From Prorocentrum cordatum (taxonomy: Eukaryota; Sar; Dinophyceae; Prorocentrales; Prorocentraceae): 64,000 bases of DNA. The stretch lies in assembly GCA_963575745.1 (NCBI GenBank), contig CAUYUJ010018647.1, positions 19,303 through 83,302 of the forward strand, read 5' to 3'. A program made the translations under genes and the position numbers. Positions within the stretch are counted from its first letter, which is position 1. Each line of letters opens with the position of its first letter. Shown here in pieces: positions 1 through 11,290 of the stretch. The notes under the pieces are model-generated. The model searched no databases, had not been told where the DNA came from, and was given only the letters and a program-made list of their open reading frames with translations.

Positions 1-252
1 TGCATGCATGCATGTTGTATGTATGTATGTATGTTGTATGTGTGCAGGTAGGTAGGTAGGTAGGTAGGTAGGTAGGTAGGTAGGTAGGTAGGTAGGTAGG
101 TAGGTAGGTACGTAGGTAGGTAGGTAGGTAGGTAGGTAGGTAGGTGTATGTATGCATGCATGCATGCATGTATGTATGTATGTATGTATGTATGTATGTC
201 TGTCTGTCTGTATGCGTGTGTGTATGTGTGTATGTATGTATATATGCATGTG

Positions 253-284
<32 letters not shown>

Positions 285-800
285 TGTATGTATGAATGTA
301 TGTATGTATGTAGGCGTGCATGTATGTATGTATGTAGGTGTGTATGTATGTATGTATGTATGTATGTATGTATGTATGGTTGTACGTGTGTGTATGTATG
401 TATGCATGTATGATTGTAAGTATGTATGTATATGTATGTGTATACATAAATGTATATGTATATATGTGTTCATGTCAATATGAATGGACGTGTATATGAA
501 TGTGTGTATGTATATGTATGTATGTATATATACATGCATGCATGCATGCATGTATGGATGGATGGATGGATGGATGGATGGATGGAGGGATGGATGTATA
601 TGTGTGTATGTATGTGTGTGTGTGTGTATGTGTGGATGTGGGTATGTGTATGTGTGTATGGTTATGTGTATGTGTATGTGCATGTGCATGTGTGTATGAA
701 TGTGTGTGTGTTGGTTTGTTTGTATGTATGTGTATGAATGAATGCATGGATGTGTGTATGCATGTATGTAGGTATGTATGCGTGCATACACACACGCACA
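1..800. repeat. Tetranucleotide microsatellite, GTAG then GTAT type
   Basis: About 48-148 is nearly pure (GTAG)n. The rest is (GTAT)n and its variants (GCAT, GGAT, GTGT), with a GGAT run near 555-595. Frames are open on both strands only because the unit lacks stop codons, so the predicted Met/Tyr/Val/Cys proteins are not real. Confidence 0.95.
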
Positions 801-802
801 CT

Positions 803-846
803 CTAGACCACGCGCACGCTGCGTGCGCTTGGGTTAACAAGCCCTA
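803..846. repeat. GC hairpin element, copy 1
   Basis: CTAGACCA is followed by a perfect 8-bp stem (812-819 with 821-828, one-base loop) and then a diverged GGTT...CTAG end. It lies exactly at the end of the upstream microsatellite. It matches copies at 2755 and 4811. Function is unknown; it could be a small mobile or foldback element. Confidence 0.6.
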
Positions 847-1370
847 GCCTTTGGCGAGCTCACAGGTACACGCGTGTACGTACACGCTAATGGCTGCAAC
901 ATGACTTGAATAAGGAGGAAGAGCGTGGACAGAGCAGAGAAGGGTTGCTTAGGAACTCCTCGGAAATACTCCACATGCTCGTTAGGTGCTTGTGATCCGC
1001 CTAACTGGAGAAGTCCTGGGGCCATATTCGGCGTGGGGGTGGGGTGGACGGTCAGAGGGAGGGCGCCAGTCATCTTGGGTCGGTCTTGGGCCGTCTTCGG
1101 CCAATATCGAGTGCCTTAGAATGGGCACCGAGGGGGCCAGAAGGAAATAGGACGAATAGGAGGAGACGGGTGAGCCTCTCCTTCCCGCCTCCCCACTTCT
1201 CCTCCCCTACTCTCGTCATTCTCAATATCATGCTGATCCCCCTCTTCCCTCTTCCGTGCAACCTTTCCCTCCTACTCACCCTCCTCATCCTCTATCATCC
1301 TCCTCCCTCCCGTCGTTGTTCGCCATTCGTCCTCATCCTGTTCATGCTCGTTCTCCTGCTCCCTCTCCTC
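847..1370. other. No gene seen; unique sequence
   Basis: A moderately GC-rich stretch with one TCTTGGGTCGGTCTTGG motif near 1073, related to the dispersed family downstream. It becomes pyrimidine-rich after about 1180. No convincing coding signal. Confidence 0.5.
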
Positions 1371-1515
1371 CTCCTCCTCCTCCTCCTCCACTGCCCATCC
1401 TCCTCCTCGCTCCTCCTCCTCCCTCCTCCTCCTCCTCCTCCGCCTCCCCCACCCTCCTCCTCCTCTCCTCCTCCTCCTCCGCCTCCTCCTCCTCATCATC
1501 CTCCTATTCCTCGTG
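1371..1515. repeat. CTC/CCT trinucleotide polypyrimidine tract
   Basis: Near-continuous CTC units with occasional CCG and TCA interruptions. The strand asymmetry (all pyrimidine on plus) could favour triplex or H-DNA, but this is a simple repeat. Confidence 0.9.
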
Positions 1516-1850
1516 CTCCTTCTCCTACTCTTTGTTGTCTGGCGCATGCTGGCCACGATCGAGGCGCGCCCGACCGTGGCGATACTACAGCGCATCGTGC
1601 GCAAACCGTAGAGACCCAGAGCTTCCCACCTCGCTCCTCGATCCTCGATCGACGACGACGACGACGACGACAATCTCCACAACTCCTTCCCTGGGGAAAA
1701 TCTATAATTGAAATCCGCCCTCGCCAATCCCAGGCCCGGGAACGCCCTCCCGGATTTCGCCTGAAATTCGCTACGGGGCCCCACCCGGACCCCCCAGTTT
1801 CCCCGTGGAGGGTCGGGGCATCTGTTGTGGGGCCGCGGACCTGCCCCCCT
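1516..1850. other. No gene seen between two repeats
   Basis: Unique sequence with a short CGA/GAC run (1652-1672). No recognisable gene or RNA. Confidence 0.5.
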
Positions 1851-2061
1851 GGGATATACATATATATGTATATAAGAAAATATAGATGCATGCATACATA
1901 CATCATGCATGCATGCATACATGCGTACATACATACATACCTACATACATACATACATACATACATACATACATACATACATACATGCATACATACATAC
2001 ATACATTCATACATACATACATACATTCATTCATACATGCATGCATACATACATACATACA

Positions 2062-2092
<31 letters not shown>

Positions 2093-2507
2093 GCATACAT
2101 ACATACATACATACATACATACCTACATACATACGTACGTACGTACGTATGTACGTACGTGTATACATACATGCATGCATGCATACATACAGTACATACA
2201 TACATACATACATACATACATACATACATACATACATACATACATACATACATACATACATTCATGCATGCATACATACATACATGCATGCATGCATACA
2301 TACAGTACATACATTGCATACATACATACATATATACATACATACATGCATACATGCATACGTACATACATACATACATACATACATATATACATACATA
2401 CAAACAAATATACAAACATACCTACCTACATGTCTACCCACCTACCTGCATACACGCATGCATACATACATACACGCATGCATACATACATACACAAGCA
2501 AAAACAC

Positions 2508-2544
<37 letters not shown>

Positions 2545-2754
2545 TGCACATGCACATACACATACACATACACATGCACATACACATACACATACACATA
2601 CACATACATATGCGCATGCACTTACACTTACACATACACCTACACATACAAATGCACGTACACATGCACATGCACATACACATACAAATACACATACACA
2701 TACACATGCACATGCTCATGCACAGGCACATGCACATACACATACATATACACA
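1851..2754. repeat. ACAT tetranucleotide array passing into an ACATAC hexanucleotide array
   Basis: About 1880-2410 is (ACAT)n with GCAT and ACGT variants. About 2510-2750 is (ACACAT)n with GCACAT variants. The long Tyr/His/Ile/Thr open frames here are repeat artefacts. Confidence 0.95.
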
Positions 2755-2794
2755 CTAGAACCACGCGCGCGCTTCGCGCGCGCTTAGGTTCTAG
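2755..2794. repeat. GC hairpin element, copy 2 (CTAGAACC ends)
   Basis: CTAGAACC and GGTTCTAG form the outer ends, and GCGCGCGC-TTC-GCGCGCGC forms the inner stem, giving a nearly complete hairpin of about 18 bp. As with copy 1, it sits at the downstream edge of a microsatellite. Confidence 0.75.
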
Positions 2795-2819
2795 CCTCCT
2801 CATCCCCCCTCATTCCCGT

Positions 2820-2965
2820 CCTCGTCGTCGTCCCTTCTCGGTCTCCTGATGCTCCTGCTCATCCTCCTCCTCCGCGTGCTCATCGTCGTCCTCCTCCTTC
2901 TCCTCCTCTTCCTCCTCTTCCTTCTTCCTCTCCTCCTCCTCCTCCTCCTCATCATCCTCCTCCTC
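2820..2965. repeat. CTC-rich pyrimidine tract
   Basis: Imperfect CTC/TCC/GTC triplets following the hairpin. No coding evidence. Confidence 0.85.
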
Positions 2966-3604
2966 TCGCTGGAAACATCCTGTCACCCCCAGCTCGGAGA
3001 GGCAGCGTGGACCTGCTCAGTGAAGGAAGTATCCATCTTGGAAAGATATCGGAAGCTCGGAAGCCATGAAAGCCAACCTGGGACGTTCTCAGGCGCTTCT
3101 CAGGCTGTCCCAAAACGTCGGGAAGGTCAAAACCGGGCCGTCTTGGGGCTCTCTTGGGCTGGCTTGAGGCCCTACTTGGAGCTTTTTTGGCCATCTTGAG
3201 GCGGTCTTGGAAGCATAGGCTATCTTTGAGCGCCGGGAAACTGAAAAGGCGAGGAGGCCGAACACCTGCAAAATCCCGGGGGACATAAGTGATTTCGACC
3301 CTGGTGGCACTCGTGGGAGACCTCTCGGAAGCCTCTTGGGCCGCCTCAGCGACCTCGTGGGCTGTCCTTGGGCCATCTTCGGTCGGCTTGGAGTATATTC
3401 TTGGGCGCTCTTGGGCGCCTTCTGGGTCGTCTGGAGTTCCTCTTGGGCCGTCTTAGGGGTGCTCTGGAAAGCCTATTCTGAATTTCAATAAAACAATGGA
3501 AAATCAACAGTGCTTGCCTGTTGAGGCCCTCCTGGGAGTCCTGGAGGGCCTCAACGAAAGTTGTGAGCCGTCGAGGAGCTCTCTGGGGCTGTATCGGGGC
3601 TCTC

Positions 3605-3960
3605 TGGGGCACGTCCTGGGCCGGACCGACAGCGAAAACAAACAACATGTTTAAAGTATACGTTTTACAAAGGGAATGGGGCTATTTGGGCCACTTGGAG
3701 CTCTCTTTGGAGCCCTATTGGGAGTCGCTTGGAGTGTCTTGTGGACTTCTGAAGGTGCCTTCGAGGCCATGTTGGACGTCTGGGAGCGACCTTCGAGCGT
3801 TCTGGGTCTGCTCCCGAGCCTCTTGGGGCCTCCTTGGCGCCTCCTGTGAGGCCCTGGAATGCCGAAGCCCTGTAAAAATACAGGGAAAATGAGCCCCCAG
3901 GCCACACATTTGTGGTCGAGGTCCTGGCCCGGGGGCCCCGGGCCCCGGTGCCCCGGGGCC
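3605..3960 (+). repeat. Dispersed repeat, about 300 bp, copy A
   Basis: Closely matches 7570-7868. Shared landmarks in order: GACAGCGAAAACAAAC, a TTTTACAAA box, GTCGCTTGGAGTGTCTTG, CTTCGAGGCCATGTT, and ACAGGGAAAATGAGCCCC just before a CCCGGGGGCC-rich end. Confidence 0.85.
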
Positions 3961-4299
3961 AGGTGAAGGTCCAACACCTGCACGAACAGGAAGACATGAC
4001 AAAAGCCAATCCACATCTCATTATCTCTGTTATCGCCGGTCCGAAGGAAGCCCCGTTCGAAAAAAAAATGTTGTCCCAGGACGTCCAACATGAGCCCCAA
4101 TCGCTTCATAGTGTATACGGCACCTGCATACTGGGGTCAGAGCCTGGGCACCAGTAGCCAAGGAACGCCCACCGATAACTCATATGCATCACGATTATGC
4201 TGGATCGCCTTAAGCACCGTGTCATACATGCAGGCACGCGTGGGCAGAGGATGAGCAGAAGGATTGGAAGGATTGGGAGGATGGCCAGCGGCGGCTCCC

Positions 4300-4415
4300 C
4301 CAATCAGAGGAGGATCGGGAGATGAGAGGGCAGGAGGAAGAGGAGGAGGGGGAAGAGGAGGAGGGGGAAAAGGAGGAGGAGGGGGAGGAGGAGAAGAGGA
4401 GAGAAGGAATGGGTG
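4300..4415. repeat. GGA purine-rich triplet repeat
   Basis: Imperfect (GGA)n on the plus strand, the reverse orientation of the CTC tracts found elsewhere in the window. Confidence 0.85.
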
Positions 4416-4800
4416 GGTGGCATGACCCGTACTCACTCATCCATGAACAAACATAAGCCGCGCCAATACCCTTTCATGGTCTTGGGGGTGACATGACCGA
4501 TACTGAGCAAGCTGCAATCAAAAAGCTGATCGACTTCCCATCAGAACCGAAGATAATCAATATAAGCAGCGTGTGATACGAGGGAAACCGTACCATTGCA
4601 CCCACGAAAACAATCAACCTCAGACCCTCCCAGGCACTCTGAAGGAGAGCCTGCAACCACTGGAAGAACACTGACAACGAGGCACCACCAGGCCTCCCCT
4701 TGAAGGGTCTGGGGCATTGCCCGTCCTGAAGAACACCATAGAAACACATCATCTCATCCCTGTTGACGGTCAAGGGCATGACCGATATAGAAGACAACCA
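4416..4800. other. No gene seen
   Basis: Unique sequence holding a roughly 30-bp direct repeat (GGTCTTGGGGGTGACATGACCGATA near 4478 and GACGGTCAAGGGCATGACCGATA near 4764, compared in part). No coding signal. Confidence 0.4.
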
Positions 4801-4810
4801 TCAATCGGTG

Positions 4811-4848
4811 CTAGAACCATCGCGCGCTTCGCGCGTGCTCATGCTCTA
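4811..4848. repeat. GC hairpin element, copy 3
   Basis: CTAGAACCA followed by CGCGCGCTTCGCGCG and a diverged right end. Same family as 803 and 2755, but not adjacent to a microsatellite. Confidence 0.65.
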
Positions 4849-5735
4849 CATATCTTGGAGTCGAACGCTTGCCGACGAAGAGGCCCCAGCGGTCTCCAAG
4901 AGGGCCCCCAAAAAAAACACAAGTTGCCCCCAAGAGCGCACGAAGGGCGGCCCAAGAGGCATTCAAGAGGCGATTTTTCGGAGCTCCTGCATGTGGACTT
5001 CCGAACGGAGAGGAGCGACTTCTGCTCCCTGGGGCTCCCTCAGGATCGCCTGGGGTGCTTCGGGGCGTCCGGGAAGCAAGGAAGCAAGCTCTAGGCTCTA
5101 GGGGGCGTTTCGGAGCTTCATGGGGGCGTCTTGGGGGCCTCTTCGGCGCTTCTTGGGCGCCTCTTGGGTGCTTCTCAAGGCCTCCTGGGGACCTCCAGGG
5201 ACGGAGACTTCCGTTCCAATACCCCCTCTGGCCCCCTTCTTGGAACTGTCCTGGGGGCTTCTTGGGCCGTCTTGGGGTCCCTTCAAGCCGTGTTGGGGCG
5301 CTCCTGGCGTGTTTTGGATCTGTCTTGTGAGCCTCTTTGGCTGCCTTGGTGCGATATTCGGAGCCGTCGTGGAGCAACGTCAAGCCGAAAAGGCGGGAAC
5401 CCCAAAAAACTAATAAAAACCAATCGGCCAATTAATAAAATTGGTGTCTTTATGCCCTCTTGGGGCCCTACTGGGGAGCGTCTTGAAGCCTCCGTGGGCA
5501 TCTTGAAGCTTTTTGGGCCGTCTCGGGGCTACCTTGGGCGTCTTAGAGCGGACTCTTGGCGTCTCGGGTCCCTCCTTGAGCGTCTTCGGATTCTTATGGC
5601 GCTTTGTTGTCACGTTTTGCGAGCCTCTTGCGCCGTCTTGGGAACCCTTTGGGCCGTCTGGGAGCGCTCCTGGGCTATCTTGGAGCCCTCTTGGGAGCCT
5701 CTTGGGCAGTTTTTTTTCCCACCCTGAGCCGCACA

Positions 5736-6640
5736 TGGTCTACCAAAAAAATGCTCAAGGACCTGCACATGTCTCGCGTGCCACGCCTTTCAAGGGCTCT
5801 TATATATAGTGACACGGGTCCAGTGAGACACGAAAAGCAGCATGCAGAAACACACCCCTAGCACATGCAATCGACCCTGCATCGGCTCTCCGGTTCATGT
5901 GGAAACATGTCGCGATTGTCTGCTCTCCGTCGCGGCCTGTGTTGGCCAAGACAAAAAATCGCAGGACCCGCTGGCCAGTCACAGCGTGTGCTGGCTGGGG
6001 ATACAACGACGTGCAGACTCAGCATGCTGAATCGCACCCCTCGGACGTGCAATCGACCCTGTGATGGTCTTGTCCTCGTCGGGGCCTGAGCCAGCCACGT
6101 ATTAAACTATAGCCTCCATCATTTCCGCTTCTTGATTGAAGCCCCTTTGGGCCGTGTTTTGTTTTTGTTTTGGGGGGGGAACAATAGGGACGACTGGGCA
6201 TGTTTGCGCGGCCACCACGCAGGACCTCTGGCGGCGCCACTTTAAAAATATTAAGTTCCCTACCACGCTGGCATTCAGCGAGGCGTTGCTGCCCGCACAA
6301 TATGCCCGATCTGTCTGCCACGCCCGCCAGCTCCCGAGTCACTTTTGCCGATGAGCGACGGGCGGTCCAGCAGGCTGAAATGAAGACTCTGCTGCCCAGA
6401 TATACCAGGCCACGCCTGCGAGAAGAGGCAACGGTCGCAAGCCAGCTGACTGCCAGAATAAAGGCCCGCGACACATACCACGAACAGAGCTACGAGTCTC
6501 AATGAATATGGCTGGGCAACCAACAAGTCAACACCTTCGATGCTACGATCCCCGTGAGAGAAGCGGCAGACCCGCATCAAGTCCCGAGCCCTTGCAAATA
6601 CATACAAAGCTGGAAGGTCCGCACCCCAATGGCTACGAAC
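5736..6640. other. No gene; short direct repeats about 180 bp apart
   Basis: A motif running from CAGCATGC through CACCCCT to TGCAATCGACCCTG occurs near 5837 and 6021, and a weaker relative lies near 15001. The rest is unique without a supportable gene. Confidence 0.5.
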
Positions 6641-7390
6641 CCTCGTCAAATACGGCCCAAACATGGCACAACATTGCTCAAGATGCGTGCAAGACGTCCT
6701 CGGGACGGCCCAACCGGCCACCGAAGCGGCCCAACCCTGCTTTGCGAGGCCTTTCCAAGAAGAGCCCAGGAAAACGCGAACTATTCGTTTCAATTTGCTT
6801 CTTGAACGAATTGGGACACCTCGCCGGTTCGGCCCCCCGACGCTCCACAACGGCTCGGAGAATCCCCAGGACGACTACCAAACGGCCGAAGATCCCCCCC
6901 CGCGAAGAAGGCCCCGAGGCGTCCCAAGAGAACTTCCAAGCCGCCCTCCTCCTCCTCCTCCTCCTCCTACTCCTCCTCCTTCTCGTCCTCACCATCCTCC
7001 TCATCCTACTGCATATCTGCTGCTCATCTTCCCCTCCTCCTCCTCCTCCTGCCTCTCCTCCTCCTCCTCCTGCCGAAGACTGCGGCAAAACGGCCCCAAG
7101 AGAAGAGCCCCACCAAAGAAACGGCAAGCCGCATATTCAAGCTTCCTGCCTCGAGAAAGCCAGCGCCGCCACAAGAGGCCTCCAGGAGGCCACAAACATA
7201 GAACCCGATGAAACTCGAGTGGTTTTGAAGCGCGTGGGACTTATCGCTCCAGAGGCCCAAGAGGCCCCAGGGCGGCCTAAGAAAATGCCCAAGACGGCCA
7301 CAAACGTTCCCGAAGACGGCGCCGCAAGCCGGAAACGCAAGCCTTCCGTGCCGAGAGGGCTCCCGGAGGCTCAACGACGAGCTCTGTAGG
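6640..7390 (-). repeat. TCTTGG-type dispersed repeat, inverted orientation, with a CTC insert
   Basis: Reads as CAAGACGGCC or GGCCCAAGAGG on plus, the reverse complement of the 3.1-5.7 kb family. A (CTC)n tract occupies about 6945-7075. An AT-richer core near 6776-6815 corresponds to the core at 5385-5450 in the other orientation. Confidence 0.65.
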
Positions 7391-7446
7391 CCCGATAGGA
7401 CCACTCCTAAGAGGCATCGCGGCTTCTATTCGTCTCTCTTGTTGTT

Positions 7447-7513
7447 GATTGCTTTCTCTCTCTCTCTCTCTCTCGGTGTGCCTCGGTCTCTCTCTCTCTC
7501 TCTCTCTCTCTCG
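7447..7513. repeat. CT dinucleotide microsatellite
   Basis: Two (CT)n blocks split by GGTGTGCCTCGG. Confidence 0.95.
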
Positions 7514-7569
7514 GCTTTCGGGCTCCCCGAGATCCCCGGAGCCCACGTTTGCGAACGTCTTGGGCCCTT

Positions 7570-7868
7570 CGTGGGCCGTACCGACAGCGAAAACAAACTA
7601 CGTTTTACAAACAGAATGAGGCTATTTTGGCCGCTTGGAATTGTATTGGGGGCCCTATTGGGGGTCGCTTGGAGTGTCTTGGGGACTTCTGAAAATGTCT
7701 TCGAGGCCATGTTAAGCGTCTAAGAGCGACCTTCGGGCGTCCGGTGTCTGTTCTGGAGCCTCTTGGACCCTCCTTGACGCCGAAACCCTGTAAAATCACA
7801 GGGAAAATGAGCCCCGGGGCCCACATTTGTGGTCGGGGTCCCGGCCCGGGCCCCCGGACCCGGTGCGC
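7570..7868 (+). repeat. Dispersed repeat, about 300 bp, copy B
   Basis: Homologous to 3605-3960 with the same order of landmarks. Small indels shorten it slightly. Confidence 0.85.
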
Positions 7869-7979
7869 CGTTATATGTATATACGAGAGGACGCGTTCCA
7901 CGGGCGCTTGCCTTGGGAACATTCGGCGGCGCGCTTCGAACCGGGGGGTGGGCCCCCACCCCAAGACTCGGCGCCGTCG

Positions 7980-8220
7980 ATCAAAACCAGGGGGACTCCC
8001 CTCCCCCCCAAGGCCCCCCCCACCGGCGCCGGCGCTGGCGGCCGCCAGCAGAGCCGACGGCGGGGACGCAGCAACGATGACCAGAGGCAGCCCGAGGGGG
8101 GGGGAGGGAGTTCAAAAACCCCCCTTCCCCCCCCCCTGGCGGCGCCGGCGCCGGCGCCGGCGCTGGAGGCGGCCAGCAGCGCCGGCGCTGGCGCCGGCGC
8201 CAGCGGGGACGCACCGACGA
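7980..8220. repeat. GGCGCC-rich, palindrome-dense block
   Basis: Runs of GGCGCCGGCGCC alternate with C-rich tracts. Two similar sub-blocks (near 8026-8100 and 8145-8220) both end in a GGGGACGCA...ACGAT sequence, suggesting an internal duplication. Extremely prone to secondary structure. Confidence 0.7.
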
Positions 8221-8860
8221 TTACCTCCACTACTCCACTTACCACCACCATCACAACCACGAACCACACCACCGACCGCTCAACCCACCCACCACCACCA
8301 CGCCAACCACCACAAACCACCACCACCTACCACAACCACCACCACCACAGCTCACCATCACCAAGCAACCACCTACAACAAAAACCCACCACAACACCAC
8401 ACACATCAAAACCACATTCACCACCACAACCGACACAACGCAACATCACTACGCGAAGCACACCCACCACCAACCACCACAAACCATCACACCACCTACC
8501 ACCACCACCACCACCACCACCACCAGCACCACCTCCACAAACGACCGCCACCACCACAAACCCACCACCACCACAAACCATCACCACCACCACCAGCACA
8601 CCACCACCAAACAACCACCACAACCCACCCACCACCACCACCACCACAAACCACCACCACAAACCACCACCATACCACCACCAAACCACCACAACCACCA
8701 CAACCACCGCCACCATCCACCACCACCATCCACCACCACAGCCACCACCACCACAAACTACCAAACCACCACCACCACAACCACCACCACAACCACCACC
8801 ACCGCCACCACCACCACAACCCACCACCACCACCACCAGCACCACCACCACCGTCCTCGT
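8221..8860. repeat. CCA/CAC degenerate trinucleotide array
   Basis: About 640 bp made almost only of A and C on plus, with ACC triplets. Apparent Thr/His/Pro-rich or Val/Gly/Trp-rich proteins are artefacts of this composition. Confidence 0.95.
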
Positions 8861-9000
8861 CGACGCTCCCCGCCGCCGCCGCCCGCCGCAGGCGCCGGCG
8901 CCGGCCCAGGAAAGGAAATCGTCGTCCCCGCCGCAGCCACCAGCCGCCGCCGACGCAAGCGCCGGCCCGGAGGAGAGGGAGAGAGGAGAAGTAGGGAATG

Positions 9001-9020
9001 GGGGGGGTTCGAACCCCCCC
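9001..9020. repeat. Perfect 20-bp palindrome
   Basis: Seven G, TTCGAA, seven C, with no spacer. It resembles a tRNA T-arm box by chance, but no tRNA can be folded around it. Confidence 0.9.
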
Positions 9021-9089
9021 CCCCTTCATCCAGGGGGCGGGGACTCCGGTTCCAACCGCCCCCCCTCTAAGCGACCACAGAGCGCACTC

Positions 9090-9345
9090 TTTCACACGTA
9101 CACATACACCTACACATACATGCATACATACATAAATGCATACACAGAACTCATATTCACATACATATACACGTACAGATATAAATACAGATACAGATAC
9201 AGATACAGATACAGATACAGATACAGATACAGATACAGATGCATATACCGATACATATACAGATACACGTACACATACACATACACATAGCATGCACATA
9301 CACATACACATACACAGACACATATACATACACATACACACAGAC
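9090..9345. repeat. Hexanucleotide array, AGATAC then ACACAT
   Basis: 9185-9240 is a clean (AGATAC)n run. The flanks are ACACAT and ATACAT variants. Confidence 0.95.
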
Positions 9346-9359
9346 ATGGATTGATGACC

Positions 9360-10010
9360 TGGCCGTCGCCGTACGAATCCAAAGTTGCGACATTGCCTCT
9401 TCTCGGATTCTCGGGCCGTCTTTTGGACCTGCTGGACCGTGTTGGGGTTTTTGGGATATTATTGGGGCACTCAACGCCGTCTTGGGGGTCTCTTGTGGCT
9501 GTCTGGGAATGCTCCGGAAGACCTCCAGGGGCCCTCTCTGCAGCACCTCCGGGGGCCCTCGCGGGGCGTCTTGGGGCCCTCTTAGACAGGCGTGGGCCCT
9601 CCTTGGACCATCCTGGGCTCTTCTTGGAGCCCATTTGGATGCATGTGGACCTTTGGAGCCTTCCGGGGGCAATACTAGAAGGCCACTTGGGCCGTCTTGG
9701 GCGCTCTGAAAACCGAAAATGCGAGTTTCGAAAATCATCAAAAACCTAGCAGGAGAAGCTGTTTTGTTGCCTGTTCGGGTGCTTCGTACGAGTTCTCTCG
9801 GGGGCCCCTTTGGCCGTCTTGGAAGCCCGTTGGGCCGTTTGCTGGCACTCTTGGGCCCATCTTGTGCCATCTTTGACGCGACTTGGCCGCATTGAAAGCT
9901 CTTCGGGCCCTCCTGGGGCCGTCTGAAGCCCTCCGGGGCCGCCTTGGGGCCATCTCGGGCCGTCGTGGCCTCATCCGGGGCGCTCGGGACCCAGCTTCCC
10001 TGACTGGGAC
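9360..10010 (+). repeat. TCTTGG-type dispersed repeat, forward orientation
   Basis: Same family as 3.1-5.7 kb, with an AT-richer core near 9706-9770 (CGAAAATGCGAGTTTCGAAA). Confidence 0.65.
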
Positions 10011-10470
10011 CTGGGCTATGGCAAACCAATTCTGAACGAATAGGGCTCCTGATAGCATGAGTGCAGCGCTGTGATTTTCAAGATCATCCTGCACCATCGG
10101 CGTCCCCCTGATGGCAAATCCGTGACACGAGCTGCTAAAGCTTCCAGATCCGAGCCGATGACCAACATTTTGCGTGCCCTCGCCACCCGCAGGTACGGCT
10201 GGTAGCCACTGGTGTCGACAGGTGTTATTCCGCCACCATGCACCCTGGCACGTTGAGGCGTGGTTGAATACCAAGGGCTGTCTGGTAGGGTTTGTCGAAA
10301 TCATCTACGGGCCCCACCCAGCCTCCTGGTCACGGAGTGATGCTTGCACCGCCCACCCCCTTTCTTCCATAGAAAACGAAAGATCTGCGCTCCCGAGGCC
10401 ACGATCCCCAGTCGAAAATGTGGATCTGCGCTCCCGAGCTTCCAGGACGGACGAGGTAAGCAACCAAGGC
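10011..10470. other. No gene seen
   Basis: Unique sequence without recognisable coding or RNA features. Confidence 0.4.
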
Positions 10471-10479
10471 TTCCAGGAT

Positions 10480-10960
10480 GGCCTGAGATGCCTCCAAGAC
10501 GGCCCAAAGGTGGTCGCAGGCTGGTCCAAGATGGCCTTAAGACGACCCAAGGGGCGCCTAAAACAGCTCAAGAGGGCCACGAAGAAACCAGAATCGCAAA
10601 AGTTCCCTGATTGCTCGAATGATGTTTGAGTCCTCAACTCCTTCAGGCTTCCTTCAGCTCCAGACGGCTCTAGAGAGCGAGGCGGGGATTTATCCATGAC
10701 CACCGCCAGGGAACCGACGTCCTGGCACCCCAGCGGGCGGTGGATATGGATATACTTGGGCCCCAGGGGGCCCGAATGTATCCATATCCACTGCCTGCCG
10801 AGCTCCCCAAAGATTGATCCCCCAGGCGGCGGTCATGCACAAATCCCCGCCTTGGATAGAGGCATCCAAGATGGCCCCAAGACGGCCCAAGAGGGCCCCG
10901 AAGTGGCCAAATGGTCCCGCAGGACGCCTCCAAAACTGCCCAAGAAGGCCTTCGAGCAGC
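10480..10960 (-). repeat. TCTTGG-type dispersed repeat, inverted orientation
   Basis: CAAGACGGCCCAA-type motifs recur. A short internal inverted pair around GGATATGGATAT (10743) and ATCCATATCCA (10777) is also present. Confidence 0.6.
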
Positions 10961-11056
10961 TGCCTCCGAGAGTACCGGGCTGGCACGGCAGCGGGACGTG
11001 CCGCAGGCAGCTGGACAATGAAATCATGACTTTCCAAACGCCAGTGGCGTATCTCT

Positions 11057-11290
11057 GGTTTTTCCCCAAACAACTTGCTGAACGGGGTGCTATTGTGATA
11101 GAAGCTAACTCCGGCCGACGGAAGGGGAAGCAGAGACATCCTCACAAAAATTTGATGGTCCGGGCCGTTTCGCTTGAGGCATCCTCACAACTCTCGTTTC
11201 TGAGTTGGCCAGGATTGGCCGTTTCGCCTGAGACATCCTCGAAAAGTTGCGCTCTGGGACGCTGCGCGAAAGGTGGTCCGGGCCGTTTCG
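11057..11290. repeat. Array leader, copy 1
   Basis: Begins TTTTTCCCCAAACAACTTGC and leads into the first array. Almost identical to 13058-13275, so the array plus its leader has been duplicated as a block. Confidence 0.9.

Larger units (their letters stand above)
3090..5735 (+). repeat. Degenerate TCTTGG-type dispersed repeat, forward orientation
   Basis: Dozens of imperfect copies of a short motif of the type GGCCGTCTTGGGG or CTCTTGGAGC recur at irregular spacings of roughly 15-40 bp. They are interrupted by AT-richer cores near 3230-3290, 3475-3515 and 5385-5450. No protein in any frame is recognisable. The same family appears inverted at 6640-7390 and 10480-10960 and forward at 9400-10000, so these look like pieces of one or more larger repeats. 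Confidence 0.7.

Noticed and set aside
144-2803. Long Met/Tyr/Val/Cys and Thr/His/Ile open frames on both strands
   Set aside because: They arise from tetra- and hexanucleotide arrays whose units lack stop codons.
6625-6645. CAATGGCTACGAA as a spliced-leader relic
   Set aside because: About nine matching bases with no adjacent gene; expected by chance.
9001-9020. GGTTCGAACC as a tRNA T-arm
   Set aside because: It is part of a perfect G7-TTCGAA-C7 palindrome with no surrounding cloverleaf.
8221-9290. 487-codon Thr/Pro/His-rich plus frame and matching Val/Gly/Trp-rich minus frames
   Set aside because: They follow the CCA array exactly. Both strands are open in several frames.
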